Part shown: positions 7,007 to 14,565 of the stretch, one piece after another
Layout of the letters: every line of letters begins with the position of its first letter
Numbering within the stretch: the stretch's first letter is position 1
Assembly: GCF_937858865.1 (NCBI RefSeq)
Contig: NZ_CALLYO010000627.1
Coordinates: 1-14,565 of the forward strand
Source: an uncultured Amaricoccus sp.
GTDB taxonomy: Bacteria > Pseudomonadota > Alphaproteobacteria > Rhodobacterales > Rhodobacteraceae
Length of the DNA stretch: 14,565 bases
Direction: 5' to 3'
Position numbers and translations under genes: made by a program
Notes under the pieces: generated by a model
Database searches by the model: none
The model's input: only the letters and a program-made list of their open reading frames with translations
Told to the model about the DNA's origin: nothing

Positions 7007-7954
7007 ATGACTCCGAACGCCAGGGGCGCGCTGCTCGCGCTCGGCGCCTTCGCCATCTATTCGACGCACGACGTGGTGGTGAAGTCGCTGGGCGGGACCT
7101 ATTCGCCGCTGCAGATCGTCTTCTTCGCCAACCTCTTCGGCTTCCCGGTCGTGACGGTGATGATGATGCGCGACCGGTCCGAGGGGAACCTCCGGCCGCG
7201 GCATCCCTGGTGGACGGCGCTGCGCGTCGTGGCGGCCACCGCCTCGACCACGCTCGCCTTCTACGCCTTCTCCGTGCTGCCGATGGCGCAGACCTACGCG
7301 CTCATCTTCGCCGCGCCGCTGCTCATCACCATGCTCGCAGTGCCGATCCTCGGCGAGACCGTCGGCTGGCGCCGCTCGCTGGCGGTGATCGTCGGCCTCC
7401 TCGGCGTCATCGTCGTGCTCCGCCCCGGCTCGACCGAGCTCGGGGTCGGCCATGCCGCGGCCCTCACGGCCGCCGTCTGCTCCGCCGTCGGCGCGGTGGT
7501 CATGCGCAAGATCGGCCACGAGGAGCGGAGCGCGGTGATGCTCCTCTACCCGATGATGGCGAACTTCCTGCTCATGGGCTGCGCCATGCCGTTCGTCTAC
7601 CGCCCGATGCCGGCGCTCGACCTCGGCGGGCTGGCACTGATGGCGGTGCTGGGCTTCGTCGGCGGGCTCTGCATCATCGCCGCCTACCGGGCCGGCCGCG
7701 CCGTGGTGGTGGCGCCGATGCAGTATTCGCAGATCCTCTGGGCCGTGGTCTACGGCTACGCCTTCTTCGGCGAGACCCCCGATGCCGCCACCGCGATCGG
7801 CGCCGCCATCATCATCCTCTCCGGCATCTACGTCGTCTTCCGCGAGGAGCGGCCGCACGTCTCGCGCACCCGCCCGGTCCTCGCCAACCAGACCCGCTAC
7901 GTGAGCGGCACCTACCCGCGCGTCAGCAGCATCCGCCGGCTGCTCCGGCGATAG
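7007..7954 (+). CDS. EamA/DMT-superfamily membrane transporter
   Basis: A 315-residue inner-membrane protein with about ten hydrophobic segments in two similar halves, the layout of EamA (drug/metabolite transporter) permeases. Recognisable family stretches are ALLALGAFAIYSTHDVVVKS near the N-terminus, the first-half end FYAFSVLPMAQTYALIFAAP followed by PILGETVGWRR, and GVIVVLRPG. In the second half these are GGLCIIAAYRAGRAVVVAPM and ILWAVVYGYAFFGETPDA. An Arg-rich cytoplasmic tail of about 35 residues follows the last helix. The frame is open further upstream to 6782, but that part is not transporter-like; the ATG at 7007 starts just before the first helix and is preferred, although its ribosome site is weak. 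The substrate (metabolite export is usual) cannot be predicted. It converges on fic across 60 bp. Confidence 0.9.
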   Translation: MTPNARGALLALGAFAIYSTHDVVVKSLGGTYSPLQIVFFANLFGFPVVTVMMMRDRSEGNLRPRHPWWTALRVVAATASTTLAFYAFSVLPMAQTYALIFAAPLLITMLAVPILGETVGWRRSLAVIVGLLGVIVVLRPGSTELGVGHAAALTAAVCSAVGAVVMRKIGHEERSAVMLLYPMMANFLLMGCAMPFVYRPMPALDLGGLALMAVLGFVGGLCIIAAYRAGRAVVVAPMQYSQILWAVVYGYAFFGETPDAATAIGAAIIILSGIYVVFREERPHVSRTRPVLANQTRYVSGTYPRVSSIRRLLRR

Positions 7955-8014
7955 CGGTCCCGGAACGGCGCTGGACGCGGATGGGATCGCTCCGCCGCAG
8001 CTCTCTCGTCGACT

Positions 8015-9142
8015 TCATTCGCGGACGATGTCGATCAGCGGCTGGAAGGCATACATGGCCGGCCGCCGTCCTGCTCCCGGAGCGACCTGTACCAGCAGAC
8101 CTGCGTCGCGGAGCTTGCGCGTGATGTCCATCGCAACGTGTGGCGGTATGCCGCTGGAAGCGGTGAACCGGTTGTTCCTGAACGTCGGGTTGGTGAACAT
8201 GAAATCCACCGCGTCCATCGCCCAGCGGCTGTTCAGTTGATCACGGAAGCGCCCCTTCATCTCCTCGTGCAGCGCGAAGATGCGCGACATGGTGTTGATG
8301 TTCCTCCGCGCCTGCTCGCCAAGTGCCGAGAGGAAGAACATGCACCATTCCGTCCATTCTCCGTGCGAGGACACGCGTCGCATTCGCTCGACGTACTCGT
8401 CGCGCATGTCCTCGAACGCAGCGCTTACGTAGAAGTGGGGGGCGCGGATCAGCCGGTAGTCCCACAGCATCAGGGTGATCAGCATCCGGCCGATGCGGCC
8501 GTTGCCGTCCTTGAAGGGATGGAGCGCCTCGAACTCGACATGCGCGAGCGCGGTCTTCAGGAGGCTGTTGCGAGGATCGTCGTGCATGAAGGCGATCAGG
8601 CTCTGCATGCCAGCGGGTAGGCTCTCCGGGGAAATGGGTACGAAGGAGATGGATCTCCGCCTGCTGTCGCCAATGTAGTTCTGCTCGCTCTTGTAGGCAC
8701 CGGGCTCGAGGCTCGCCCCGCGGCCGTACGAGAGGAGGATCTGGTGCGCACTCCGGACCATGAACTCGGAAATCGGCTGACCGTCGGACATCTCGCGCTG
8801 GATTCGGCGCATCGCCCGCGCATAGAGGAAGGTTTCCACGGCCTCCGACCTGGCATTGGAGAAGGCCTCGGCGTCGCCCGCGTCCTCCTCGGCCTCGATC
8901 CGCAGGATCTCTTCGAGGGTGGAGAGGGTGCCTTCCATGCGCGATGAGACCACTGCCTCCTGGTTCCGCAGGGGCGCGAGCAGGATCTCCCCGTCGTGCA
9001 TGGACGCGAGCATCTGGTCATAGCGGGCGAGAGCGGCGGTCGCCTCGACGAGGGGATCGATCAGGCGCTCGTAGCCCAGGTTCTCGGGCGGAAATGCACC
9101 GTAGTGGTAGTGCACCGCCTTAGAGAGGTCGTGATGTGCCAT
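8015..9142 (-). CDS. Fic-domain protein (AMP-transferase) with built-in inhibitory helix and C-terminal winged-helix-like region
   Basis: Fic proteins usually transfer AMP from ATP to a hydroxyl side chain of a target protein. This 375-residue protein has the full core motif HPFKDGNGRIGR (208-219, catalytic H208). It also has the class II inhibitory motif S-x-x-x-E-G in SSRMEG (66-71), whose glutamate E70 would block the ATP gamma-phosphate site. An upstream flap-like segment is RRRSISFVPISPESLP (161-176). The C-terminal part, about 312-372 (FMFTNPTFRNNRFTASSGIP ... ITRKLRDAGLLVQV), looks like a winged helix-turn-helix, as I recall for SoFic-like family members. The start chosen is the ATG at 9142 with GGAG six bases upstream; a TTG 11 codons earlier is less likely. 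There is no separate antitoxin gene next to it. The gene is visibly less GC-rich than its neighbours, suggesting transfer. Seven copies of a half-site lie in its upstream region, one over the start codon. Confidence 0.95.
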   Translation of the reverse strand: MAHHDLSKAVHYHYGAFPPENLGYERLIDPLVEATAALARYDQMLASMHDGEILLAPLRNQEAVVSSRMEGTLSTLEEILRIEAEEDAGDAEAFSNARSEAVETFLYARAMRRIQREMSDGQPISEFMVRSAHQILLSYGRGASLEPGAYKSEQNYIGDSRRRSISFVPISPESLPAGMQSLIAFMHDDPRNSLLKTALAHVEFEALHPFKDGNGRIGRMLITLMLWDYRLIRAPHFYVSAAFEDMRDEYVERMRRVSSHGEWTEWCMFFLSALGEQARRNINTMSRIFALHEEMKGRFRDQLNSRWAMDAVDFMFTNPTFRNNRFTASSGIPPHVAMDITRKLRDAGLLVQVAPGAGRRPAMYAFQPLIDIVRE

Positions 9143-9296
9143 GTTGTGCTCCGAAGGGCCTTCCGGCCACATCAAGCCGCCTTGTAGTGGACGGGAGCAC
9201 GGCTAGCAAGCTTGATGTGCTCGGATCTGCCTTTTAGGCACAACAAGCCGCGTTGTTGTGTCCGGAAGCACGGCCATGTGTCTTGTTGTGCCCGGA
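9140..9296. repeat. Degenerate 71-bp tandem duplication with seven CACAACAAG-like half-sites upstream of fic
   Basis: Unit A (9140-9210) and unit B (9211-9281) align without gaps with 49 of 71 identical bases. A third partial copy (9282-9296) matches the first 15 bases of unit B in 13 positions. Each full unit holds a single half-site and a dyad CACAWCAAG-CCGC-STTGTWGTG (9168-9189 and 9239-9260). Half-sites on the fic-coding strand are at 9140-9148, 9181-9189, 9211-9219, 9252-9260 and 9282-9290, spaced 41, 30, 41 and 30 bp. Two inverted copies are at 9168-9176 and 9239-9247. The best copies are followed by CCGGAA or a variant of it. Such layouts suit cooperative binding of a repressor or activator; I infer an operator array controlling fic. 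Confidence 0.8.
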
Positions 9297-9314
9297 ACGC
9301 CTACTGCCAACGAC

Positions 9315-9340
9315 AAAGGCCCCGCGCGAGCGGGGCCTTT
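9315..9340 (-). terminator. Rho-independent terminator of the rpsO-pnp transcript
   Basis: A perfect 11-bp stem, AAAGGCCCCGC / GCGGGGCCTTT, with a 4-base loop. On the minus strand it reads A-rich flank, GC stem, then CCTTTG, as for a terminator whose T-run is within the stem. It lies 23 bp beyond the pnp stop and just upstream of the fic control region, so it would also insulate fic from pnp transcription. Confidence 0.88.
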
Positions 9341-9363
9341 GAAGGGTGGTAATGGATTGACGC

Positions 9364-11499
<2,136 letters not shown>

Positions 11500-11549
11500 G
11501 TCTCTTCCTTCGTATCGGCGGGGGGACCCCCTGGTCCGGCGCCGTGCAA

Positions 11550-11571
11550 CGCGGGGGCGCATTCCCCCGCG
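11550..11571 (-). promoter_or_regulatory. Hairpin in the pnp 5' leader, possible processing or autoregulation site
   Basis: CGCGGGGG (11550-11557) and CCCCCGCG (11564-11571) form a perfect 8-bp stem with a 6-base loop, about 50 bp before the pnp start. In E. coli the rpsO-pnp spacer forms a stem cut by RNase III that lets PNPase repress its own mRNA; this hairpin has the right place for such a role, but its length is shorter and the function is inferred. Confidence 0.4.
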
Positions 11572-11629
11572 GACCCCTCGTTCGGGCGGGCGCTCCCTCG
11601 GGGTCGGAGGGGGCCCGGCGGATTGGAAA

Positions 11630-11651
11630 GGGCGCGCCCCGTGGCGCGCCC
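11630..11651 (-). terminator. Terminator or attenuator hairpin after rpsO
   Basis: GGGCGCGCC (11630-11638) and GGCGCGCCC (11643-11651) form a perfect 9-bp GC stem with a 4-base loop. On the transcribed minus strand it starts 7 bases after the rpsO stop and ends in CCCTTTCC. The short T-run suggests partial termination, leaving some read-through into pnp, as known for rpsO-pnp in E. coli. Confidence 0.6.
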
Positions 11652-11658
11652 CCTGGTG

Positions 11659-11928
11659 TCAGCGGCGGATGCCGAGGCGGCCGATCAGCGTCTGGTAGCG
11701 GCTCTCGTCCTTGCGCTTGACGTAGTCGAGGAGCTTGCGGCGCTGCGAAACCATCTTGAGCAGCCCACGCCGGGAATGGTTGTCCTTGGTGTGGGTCTTG
11801 AAATGCTCGGTCAGCGTGTTGATGCGGCTGGTCAGGATCGCAACCTGCACCTCGGGCGAACCGGTGTCGCCGGCCTTGGTGGCATAGTCCTTGATCAGCT
11901 GCTCTTTCACGTCGGGCGTGATCGACAT
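11659..11928 (-). CDS. rpsO: 30S ribosomal protein S15
   Basis: Binds the central domain of 16S rRNA early in 30S assembly and forms a bridge to the 50S subunit. The 89 residues equal the family length. Family-typical parts are the N-terminal helix, [20 protein letters not shown] (21-40), then [20 protein letters not shown] with the rRNA-binding H/D/S residues, and [20 protein letters not shown] before the end LIGRLGIRR. The ATG at 11928 has AAAGGA upstream. A promoter candidate lies about 115 bp upstream, so rpsO can be transcribed separately from the rbfA-truB genes. Confidence 0.98.
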   Translation of the reverse strand: MSITPDVKEQLIKDYATKAGDTGSPEVQVAILTSRINTLTEHFKTHTKDNHSRRGLLKMVSQRRKLLDYVKRKDESRYQTLIGRLGIRR

Positions 11929-12042
11929 CGGATGTCCTTTCCGTTTTGGAGATGGCCGGTCTCTCGGCGGCCGCAGCCGGGATGTCGTCCAGCGGGGTCG
12001 GGAGAGGCGGGCCGGCGGGAAGAGGCTCCCCTCGGCGCGCCG

Positions 12043-12071
12043 CCTATACAACCTCGACGCGGCAATGGGAA
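12043..12071 (-). promoter_or_regulatory. rpsO: Possible rpsO-pnp promoter
   Basis: Read on the minus strand, TTCCCA (12071-12066) and TATAGG (12048-12043) are separated by exactly 17 bp. The -10-like box TTGTATAGG is the best A/T-rich site in the 155-bp gap before rpsO. The -35 box is weak. The leader would be about 110 nt. Confidence 0.45.
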
Positions 12072-12083
12072 GCGGAAACGCGC

Positions 12084-12527
12084 TCAGCTCCGCCGGAAGG
12101 CGAGCATCCTCGACACGAGCACCTGCACCACCTCGCCGCGCTGGTTCAGCGTCTCGGACCGCACCGTGATCATCCCGCGCTCCGGGCGCGAGCGCGAGGG
12201 CACGATCTTCTCGATGACGCTCACGACGTGCAGCACGTCGCCGGGACGGGTCGGCCGCGGCCAGGAGATCTCGCCCCCCGCGCCGATCAGCCCCCCGGCC
12301 ATCGGCAACCCGCCATCGACGAGAAGCCGCATCGTCACCCCCATCGTATGCCAGCCGCTCGCCGCGAGGCCGCCGAAGAAGCTGTCCTTCGCCGCCGCCT
12401 CGTCGGTGTGGAAGGGCTGCGGGTCGAACTCGCCGGCAAAGGCCTTGATCGTCTCGGCCGTCATCTCGCGCTCGCCGCTGACGAGCTTCTGCCCGACGTG
12501 GAGATCCTCGAGATACAGTCTTTCCAT
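12084..12527 (-). CDS. MaoC-like (R)-specific enoyl-CoA hydratase/dehydratase family protein
   Basis: A 147-residue single hot-dog-fold protein. The hydratase-2 motif is complete: [20 protein letters not shown] (29-48) with the catalytic pair D35 and H40, followed by [20 protein letters not shown] and the conserved glycine-rich [19 protein letters not shown]. Members usually add or remove water at trans-2-enoyl-CoA in fatty-acid, polyhydroxyalkanoate or CoA-acid pathways; which substrate applies here is unknown. The ATG at 12527 lies 11 bp after the PAP2 stop with a GGGGGCGGAG purine tract upstream, so the two genes are probably co-transcribed. It sits within a cluster otherwise devoted to translation. 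The next gene, rpsO, has its own probable promoter. Confidence 0.88.
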   Translation of the reverse strand: MERLYLEDLHVGQKLVSGEREMTAETIKAFAGEFDPQPFHTDEAAAKDSFFGGLAASGWHTMGVTMRLLVDGGLPMAGGLIGAGGEISWPRPTRPGDVLHVVSVIEKIVPSRSRPERGMITVRSETLNQRGEVVQVLVSRMLAFRRS

Positions 12528-12538
12528 CGCTCCGCCCC

Positions 12539-13249
12539 CTATCGTTCTTCCGGCTCGGTTTCCGCCTCGACCGCACCGCGCAGCGCCAGCCAGTGCGCGA
12601 CCAGCCAGCAGCCGAGCGCCCAGGCCGCGCCGGCGCTCCAGCCGGCCAGCACGTCGGTCGGCCAGTGCACGCCGAGATAGACCCGGCTCACGCCGATCGC
12701 CACCGTCACGAGAACCGCGAGCGTCAGCACATAGGCCTTGAGCGCGCGGGTGGGCTGCACCCGCGCGACGATCGTCGCCAGCGTGAGATAGGTGACCGCG
12801 GCCATCATCGAATGGCCGGAGGGAAAGCTCGCGGTATAGGTCTGCATCCCGTGCGGCACGAGGTCGGGGCGCGGCCGGTCGAAGCCGATCTTGGCGAGCG
12901 AGCTCATCGCCTGCCCGCCGGTCACCGCGACGAGCACGAGCCACATCGATCCGCGCTTGCCGTGCAGCCAGAGGAAGCCGGCAACGGCGAGCGTGATCGC
13001 CGACAGCACCCCGACCCCGCCGAGCCCGGTGACGTCGCGCATGAGCTCCTCGACCCATCCCGGACCGAGCGGATCGGCCGGGTCGGCCGGGCTCCGCAGC
13101 GCCAGCAGGAGCCGGGTGTCGAAGGCATGGGTCTCGCCCTCGGCCACCTCGTCGGCGAGGCCGAAGAAGGCCCAGGCGCAGAGGGCGACGACGAGCAGCA
13201 CCGCGAGCGCCCTGGGCTCGAGGAAGCGGGCGGAGGAACGCGCCCTCAA
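12539..13249 (-). CDS. PAP2-family membrane phosphatase
   Basis: A 236-residue inner-membrane protein with about six hydrophobic segments and the three acid-phosphatase motifs: KIGFDRPRP (120-128), PSGH (143-146, catalytic-type H146), and [12 protein letters not shown] (188-199, nucleophile-type H195). Relatives dephosphorylate lipid phosphates such as undecaprenyl diphosphate, phosphatidylglycerol phosphate or phosphatidic acid, with the active site facing the periplasm. The likely start is a TTG at 13249 that overlaps the truB stop (TTGA), which implies translational coupling; a GTG at codon 18 is the next alternative but would cut into the first membrane segment. The substrate cannot be settled from sequence. 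Confidence 0.9.
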   Translation of the reverse strand: MRARSSARFLEPRALAVLLVVALCAWAFFGLADEVAEGETHAFDTRLLLALRSPADPADPLGPGWVEELMRDVTGLGGVGVLSAITLAVAGFLWLHGKRGSMWLVLVAVTGGQAMSSLAKIGFDRPRPDLVPHGMQTYTASFPSGHSMMAAVTYLTLATIVARVQPTRALKAYVLTLAVLVTVAIGVSRVYLGVHWPTDVLAGWSAGAAWALGCWLVAHWLALRGAVEAETEPEER

Positions 13250-14145
13250 CCGAGGACCAGCACGCGCGAGGGATGGAGCTCGCCGCCGCGCCAGGTGCCG
13301 ATGGCGACGGGCCGGCCCTCGGCGCTCGCCCAGGCGGTCGTCCCCTCGGGCAGGCCGGCCGGCAGCGGCACAGGGTTGCCGTTCCTCAGCCGCTCGAGGA
13401 CGTGCGGCGGGCAGGCGAGCTCGGGCACCCCGGCGAGCGCCGCCTCGATCGGCCGGAGCCGCCGGGCGAGATCCGCGCCGCCGGCCTCGAGCTCCGGCCA
13501 GGTCACGGCGCCCGCGAGGGTGAAGGGGCCGGACCAGAGCCGCCGGAGCTCGGCGACATGGCCGAGGCAGCCGAGCGCGATCCCGAGGTCGCGGGCGATC
13601 GCGCGCACGTAGCCACCCTTGCCGCAGGTCATCTCGAGGACGGCGGTGTCGGGACCGGGCACCGCCACCAGCTCCAGCCGCTCGACGTGCAGCGGGCGGG
13701 CGGCGAGGTCGAGCGCCTCGCCGGCGCGGGCGAGGTCGTAGGCGCGCTGGCCGTCGACCTTCACTGCCGAGATCTGCGGCGGAACCTGCAGGATGTCGCC
13801 GGTGAAGGCCGGCAGCGCGGCGCGGATCGCCTCCGGCGACGGCCGCTCGGCCGAGGTCGCGATCACCTCTCCCTCGGCGTCGTCGGTCGCCGTCTGCGCC
13901 CCCCAGCGCAAGGTGAAGCGGTAGGCCTTGCGCGCGTCGGCGACGAAGGGAACGGTCTTGGTCGCCTCGCCGAAGGCGACGGCGAGCAGGCCGGTCGCGG
14001 CCGGGTCGAGCGTGCCGGCATGGCCGGCCTTGGCCGCGCCGAGTGCCCAGCGCGCCTTGCCGACCACGGCCGAGGAGGTGAGCCCGGCGGGCTTGTCGAC
14101 GATCAGCCAGCCGTGCACCGGCCGGCCGCGCGAACGGCGGGCCAT
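13246..14145 (-). CDS. truB: tRNA pseudouridine-55 synthase TruB
   Basis: Converts U55 of the tRNA T-loop to pseudouridine. The 299-residue protein shows the N-terminal [20 protein letters not shown] (12-31) and the catalytic motif [14 protein letters not shown] with D47. These are followed by the [20 protein letters not shown] segment, [20 protein letters not shown], and the RNA-binding [15 protein letters not shown]. The C-terminal region (about 235-299) is the TruB_C type. The ATG at 14145 lies 3 bp after the rbfA stop, so rbfA and truB form one operon, as in many bacteria. Confidence 0.97.
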   Translation of the reverse strand: MARRSRGRPVHGWLIVDKPAGLTSSAVVGKARWALGAAKAGHAGTLDPAATGLLAVAFGEATKTVPFVADARKAYRFTLRWGAQTATDDAEGEVIATSAERPSPEAIRAALPAFTGDILQVPPQISAVKVDGQRAYDLARAGEALDLAARPLHVERLELVAVPGPDTAVLEMTCGKGGYVRAIARDLGIALGCLGHVAELRRLWSGPFTLAGAVTWPELEAGGADLARRLRPIEAALAGVPELACPPHVLERLRNGNPVPLPAGLPEGTTAWASAEGRPVAIGTWRGGELHPSRVLVLG

Positions 14146-14148
14146 GGC

Positions 14149-14544
14149 CTAGTCTTCGAGATCGCGGCGGACCGCGGGCGAGCGCAGCAGCTCGCGGGTG
14201 CGATCCATCTGGTCGAAGCGGGTGTCGGGCTCGAAGGCGAGCTCGGGCGAGAAGCGCAGGTCGATGCGGTCGGTGACCAGTCGGCGCAGCTCGGCGCGGT
14301 TGCGGCCGAGCGCCGTCACCACCTCGCGGGTGTTGACCCCGCCGAGCGGCATGACGAAAGCCGTCGCGTGGCGCAGGTCGGGCGAGACGCGCACCTCCGA
14401 GACGGTGATCGAGGCCAGCGCCAGCGCCTCGTCGTGCACCTCGCCGCGGGCGAGGATCTCGGAGAGCGCGCGGCGGATCACCTCGCCGACGCGAAGCTGC
14501 CGCTGGCTCGGGGTGCCGCCGGAGAGGGGTCTTGTCTTTGCCAT
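14149..14544 (-). CDS. rbfA: Ribosome-binding factor A
   Basis: Cytoplasmic 30S maturation factor that binds near the 16S rRNA 5' end during cold-shock and normal assembly. The 131 residues form one small KH-like domain: SQRRQL-like start (PSQRQLRVGEVIRRALSEIL, 12-31), ITVSEVRVSPDLRHATAFVM (46-65), and the C-terminal IDLRFSPELAFEPDTRFDQM (93-112). The AxG kink of the KH-like fold appears as ALGRNRAELRR. The N-terminal MAKTRPLSGG extension is common in alphaproteobacteria. The ATG at 14544 has a weak upstream purine tract. infB would be expected just outside the right edge. Confidence 0.96.
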   Translation of the reverse strand: MAKTRPLSGGTPSQRQLRVGEVIRRALSEILARGEVHDEALALASITVSEVRVSPDLRHATAFVMPLGGVNTREVVTALGRNRAELRRLVTDRIDLRFSPELAFEPDTRFDQMDRTRELLRSPAVRRDLED

Positions 14545-14565
14545 CCGGCTCAGATCCTATCGGGA

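Noticed and set aside
6790..7056. An 88-codon minus-strand frame containing GFQWPRHFGRLVSERFQQ, considered as a gene remnant
   Set aside because: The phrase looks protein-like, but it matches no family I know, overlaps the EamA start and has no ribosome site.
8015..9142. Fic considered as half of a toxin-antitoxin pair of the Doc/Phd or VbhT/VbhA type
   Set aside because: No small antitoxin ORF lies next to it, and the inhibitory motif is built into the same protein.
9140..9296. The repeat array considered as a CRISPR, iteron origin or insertion-sequence end
   Set aside because: Units are degenerate and adjacent without unique spacers. There is no cas, replication or transposase gene, and the dyads fit an operator better.

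Overview
The window is high-GC DNA from a single chromosome. The base composition, the alphaproteobacterial forms of LipB, LeuB, RbfA and PNPase, a TctABC transporter, and a secreted peptidoglycan-binding protein all point to an alphaproteobacterium. The PNPase and RbfA sequences look closest to Rhodobacterales or a nearby high-GC lineage. This placement comes from recognising family features by eye and is not a database result.

Layout. (1) 1-3053, minus strand: lipB (octanoyltransferase), then tctC-tctB-tctA, a tripartite tricarboxylate transporter whose tctA runs off the left edge. (2) 3143-4722, plus strand: a secreted protein with a peptidoglycan-binding domain, a hairpin directly after its stop, and a tRNA-Leu(GAG) with its own promoter. 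(3) 4933-6692, plus strand: leuB and a family-1-like uracil-DNA glycosylase, whose GTG start overlaps the leuB stop by 4 bp. (4) 6693-9340: a more accessory-looking stretch. It holds a 314-bp gap with a perfect 16-bp palindrome inside a possible small ORF, an EamA-type transporter on the plus strand, and on the minus strand a Fic-domain AMP-transferase with a C-terminal winged-helix-like region. The fic gene has lower GC than its neighbours and is preceded by a degenerate 71-bp tandem duplication carrying seven copies of a CACAACAAG-like half-site. (5) 9364-14544, minus strand: the translation/RNA-turnover cluster rbfA-truB-[PAP2 phosphatase-MaoC hydratase]-rpsO-pnp, ending in a strong terminator.

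How the genes work together. The right block is the conserved ribosome-maturation and RNA-decay cluster: RbfA matures the 30S subunit, TruB makes Psi55 in tRNA, S15 is a 30S protein, and PNPase degrades RNA. Two metabolic genes are inserted between truB and rpsO. The left block is household metabolism (lipoylation, carboxylate uptake, leucine synthesis) plus DNA repair. The most unusual signal is the repeat array in front of fic. It looks like a multi-site operator, with one half-site covering the fic start codon. Together with the DNA-binding-like C-terminus of the Fic protein, this suggests an autoregulated, self-inhibited AMPylation module.
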